Of a DNA stretch of 64,000 nt, positions 62,201-64,000 are shown in pieces. The DNA lies in contig CBFFRQ010000067.1 of assembly GCA_965644315.1 (NCBI GenBank), positions 806,001 through 870,000 of the forward strand, in the 5' to 3' direction. The stretch is from Caecitellus pseudoparvulus. Taxonomy: Eukaryota; Bigyra: Bicosoecida. Under the pieces are notes generated by a model. The model was not told the origin of the DNA and ran no database searches. It was given only the letters and a program-made list of their open reading frames with translations. The position numbers and the translations under genes are program-made. The first letter of the stretch is position 1. Each line of letters begins with the position of its first letter.

Positions 62201-64000
62201 TCCAGGCAGCTCAGCCATGTTGCACGTGACACATGTGTGCACTTGGGTGATGCTGCGCCACGAGCCACGGCTGCCCACCACTGCAGGGCGCGTGGAGATG
62301 CCTGCCAGGGTCAGGTACCCTGACAGGTCCAGCGCCCACTGGGCGGCGTGTGTGGCGTGGCGGGCAATGCCTCGAGTGTCAGTGGACGTGGTGGTGCCGC
62401 GGCCACGCAGGCCGTCCTCATCGAGGCCGAAGCACTTGACAGCACCTCCCCACAGCACGACGCACGTTGTAGCGAGGGGCGTGGCCACAGAGCGCACGGC
62501 TGGAGGCAGTCCTGCCACGCCCACCTCGGCGGGGGCCTTGATGTCCCCCACAGACGCAGTGCCGCCCGTGACCAGGCCGCCTGACACACCCTCGCCCCAA
62601 CACTGCAGGTGGCCTGACTGCAGCAGGGCACAGGTGTGCCGCGACCCAGCGAACACGTCGATGGCAGGGCCTGACAGCCGCACACGCGGCATGCAGGCCA
62701 ACATGTACTGCGTCATGGAGTTGCACACGTTGCCGTTGGTGTCATACTCCAGTTGGCCATCATGGCCGACTTTTTGGGCCCCCTGCAACGGCACTCCGGC
62801 CTTGCCCTGTCCGTCAAAGCCGTTGTTGGAGGTGTGCTGCCCCCAGCACTGCACCCCACCATCTGCGAACACCACACACGCATGCGTGTCCCCCGTTGAC
62901 ACGCGCACAGCCGGCACCCTTGCAAAGGTCTGGTTGAAGCGCAGGTATCCCTGTGCTGATGGGTGTCCACCCCCCTATCAGCGCTGTTCACCATGTTGCC
63001 GTACCCCAGCTGGCCATGGTGGTTGCGGCCCCAGCACGTGACATTGCCGTGCACTGTCACCGCACAGGCAAAGTGGTTCCCCGCTGCGACAGCGGACAAC
63101 GTGTCCGGGGGCGCACCAATGCCTGCCGCGAGGGGCAGGGGGGGGAACGCCGTGACTGGGTGAGCCAGGCCCAGCACATTGCTGGAATTATGCAGTGCTG
63201 CCAAGTCTGCAGTAGGGTGTCCCAAGCAGCCATAGGCGCTGTCCCCCCAGCACCGCACCCGGCCAGCAGCGTTCAGAACACAGGAGACCTTGTCCCCCAC
63301 CCTCACGTCCACGATGGCTTCATCGCTGATGCCACCAAACACGAAGGGGGGCGTGCGCACAGACAGTGGCAGCTCTTGCAGGGAGCGCCACGGAACTCCC
63401 TGCCCGCCATACGCTGCCTCATGAATGTACCCCCAACACACCAAGCGTCGTGAGTCGCGGAGGATGGCACAGGTGGCGCGCTGGCCCACCGACACTTGGC
63501 TGGCAGCTTCAGGCAGCGGCACTGACGGCGCCTGCCACCACATCTCGTCGTCCCCGATGTGCTGGGAGTCGCCCTGAAAGAAAGGCTGCGGCAGGCCCAA
63601 GTACGGCCATGTGCCGTCGCCACTGCCCCAGCACGACACCCGGCCGCCCTCACGCAGCACACAGACACGGCCTCCCCACCCCGAGATGCTGACACCGTCA
63701 GCGTGCCGGGGCGGGCGCAGAGCCAGAGATGCAGCGATGGTGGGGGTGGCGTCATACCGTTGTGGCACCAGGGGCAACAGGTACAGGGGCGTGGACTGGC
63801 CCTGCGTGGCAGACTTGCCCAGCCCCCCACGCCCCTCCAGCGACATGCCCATGTGCGTGAGTGCGCCGCCCTGCATCAGCACGCTGGTGTACAGGAAGCC
63901 AGGCGCCGCGGCGACAGCCCCGCCCTGCAGCAGCACTGGTCCGTCCGCGCCCACTGGCACGCCAGGCCACTCGGCTTGGCCACTGCTGCCGTCGTTAGCC
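59283..64000 (-). pseudogene. N-terminal part of a large RCC1-repeat / IPT-TIG protein gene (partial at right edge, frameshifted, cut by Ngaro)
   Basis: The minus-strand frame enters from beyond 64000. The first third (64000 to about 62240) carries RCC1-type repeats: HFACAVTVHGNVTCWGRNHHG, VSCVLNAAGRVRCWGD, HACVVFADGGVQCWGQ, HTCALLQSGHLQCWGE. From about 61850 to 59300 come IPT/TIG domains: SISAVQPSTLSTAGGALTVF, LVTRVSPAQGFANTTRVTL, QITAAIPSAGLSITGQDI. Two single-base frame changes occur, one at the C-run 62970-62975 and one at the G-run 62193-62197. Each is cured by one extra homopolymer base, giving SADRGGGHPSAQGYLRF and LPPWLFASLHGADEV. Coding stops at the retroelement (WTGNATVR) and continues after it as GSAEGRATF at 53457. 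The protein is probably a surface receptor or adhesin. Confidence 0.75.

Noticed and set aside
62941-62976. Mini-intron explaining the RCC1 frame change
   Set aside because: The only GT...CACAG pair there would be about 20 nt, far below the 67-125 nt introns seen in this window; a one-base homopolymer change is simpler.

Overview
The window is GC-rich nuclear DNA of a flagellated protist. The evidence is spliceosomal GT-AG introns of about 67-125 nt, a complete cytoplasmic dynein heavy chain, a fumarase with a mitochondrial-type leader, very large Cys-rich membrane proteins, and Ngaro-type tyrosine-recombinase retrotransposons. Dense short-intron genes, high GC and Ngaro elements fit a heterotrophic stramenopile such as Cafeteria; that assignment is inference. 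All coordinates and splice sites were read by eye; every spliced model given here keeps an intact reading frame. || Layout. 1-2.5 kb: 3' end of an unknown gene, then class II fumarase (3 exons). 2.6-6.6 kb: two divergent unrecognised single-exon genes. 6.7-21.1 kb (-): cytoplasmic dynein 1 heavy chain, 4,781 aa in a 35-nt exon plus one 14.3-kb exon. 21.5-24.3 kb (+): a Ser/Thr kinase with an MGCC myristoylation/palmitoylation N-terminus and a long Ser/Gly/Pro tail. 23.5-39.2 kb: a five-unit tandem array of about 2.69 kb. Each unit holds the kinase tail (+), an ankyrin gene (+) and the 3' tail of a membrane-protein gene (-). The full-length versions of the two outer genes lie on either side of the array, so the duplication breakpoints lie inside those genes. 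The fifth ankyrin gene has nine repeats instead of five and is interrupted by a 1.93-kb Ngaro copy. 39.3-42.2 kb (-): the intact multi-pass membrane protein. 42.9-46.0 kb (+): coiled-coil protein. 46.1-49.5 kb (-): ankyrin-XK-related (XKR) fusion. 50.3-51.0 kb (-): Nudix hydrolase. 51.1 to beyond 64 kb (-): one large gene (RCC1 repeats, IPT/TIG domains, Cys-rich module, multi-pass membrane domain), split by a 5.8-kb full-length Ngaro element. || The retrotransposon is the most notable system here. The full-length copy (53458-59282) has the split direct repeats A1-[gag, RT-RNase H, YR]-B1-A2-B2. Gag and RT are in one frame separated by a single UAG. The short copy (36167-38096, opposite strand) lacks exactly one 3,889-nt block. 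That block begins with GT and ends with CCTGCACAG, the same 3' end as an intron in a neighbouring host gene, and its removal fuses the gag start in frame to the recombinase. The simplest reading is that the recombinase is made from a spliced subgenomic RNA, retroviral-env style, and that this spliced RNA was itself retrotransposed. Both copies use the dinucleotide CC as the insertion core, leave no target duplication, and removing either restores the host reading frame.
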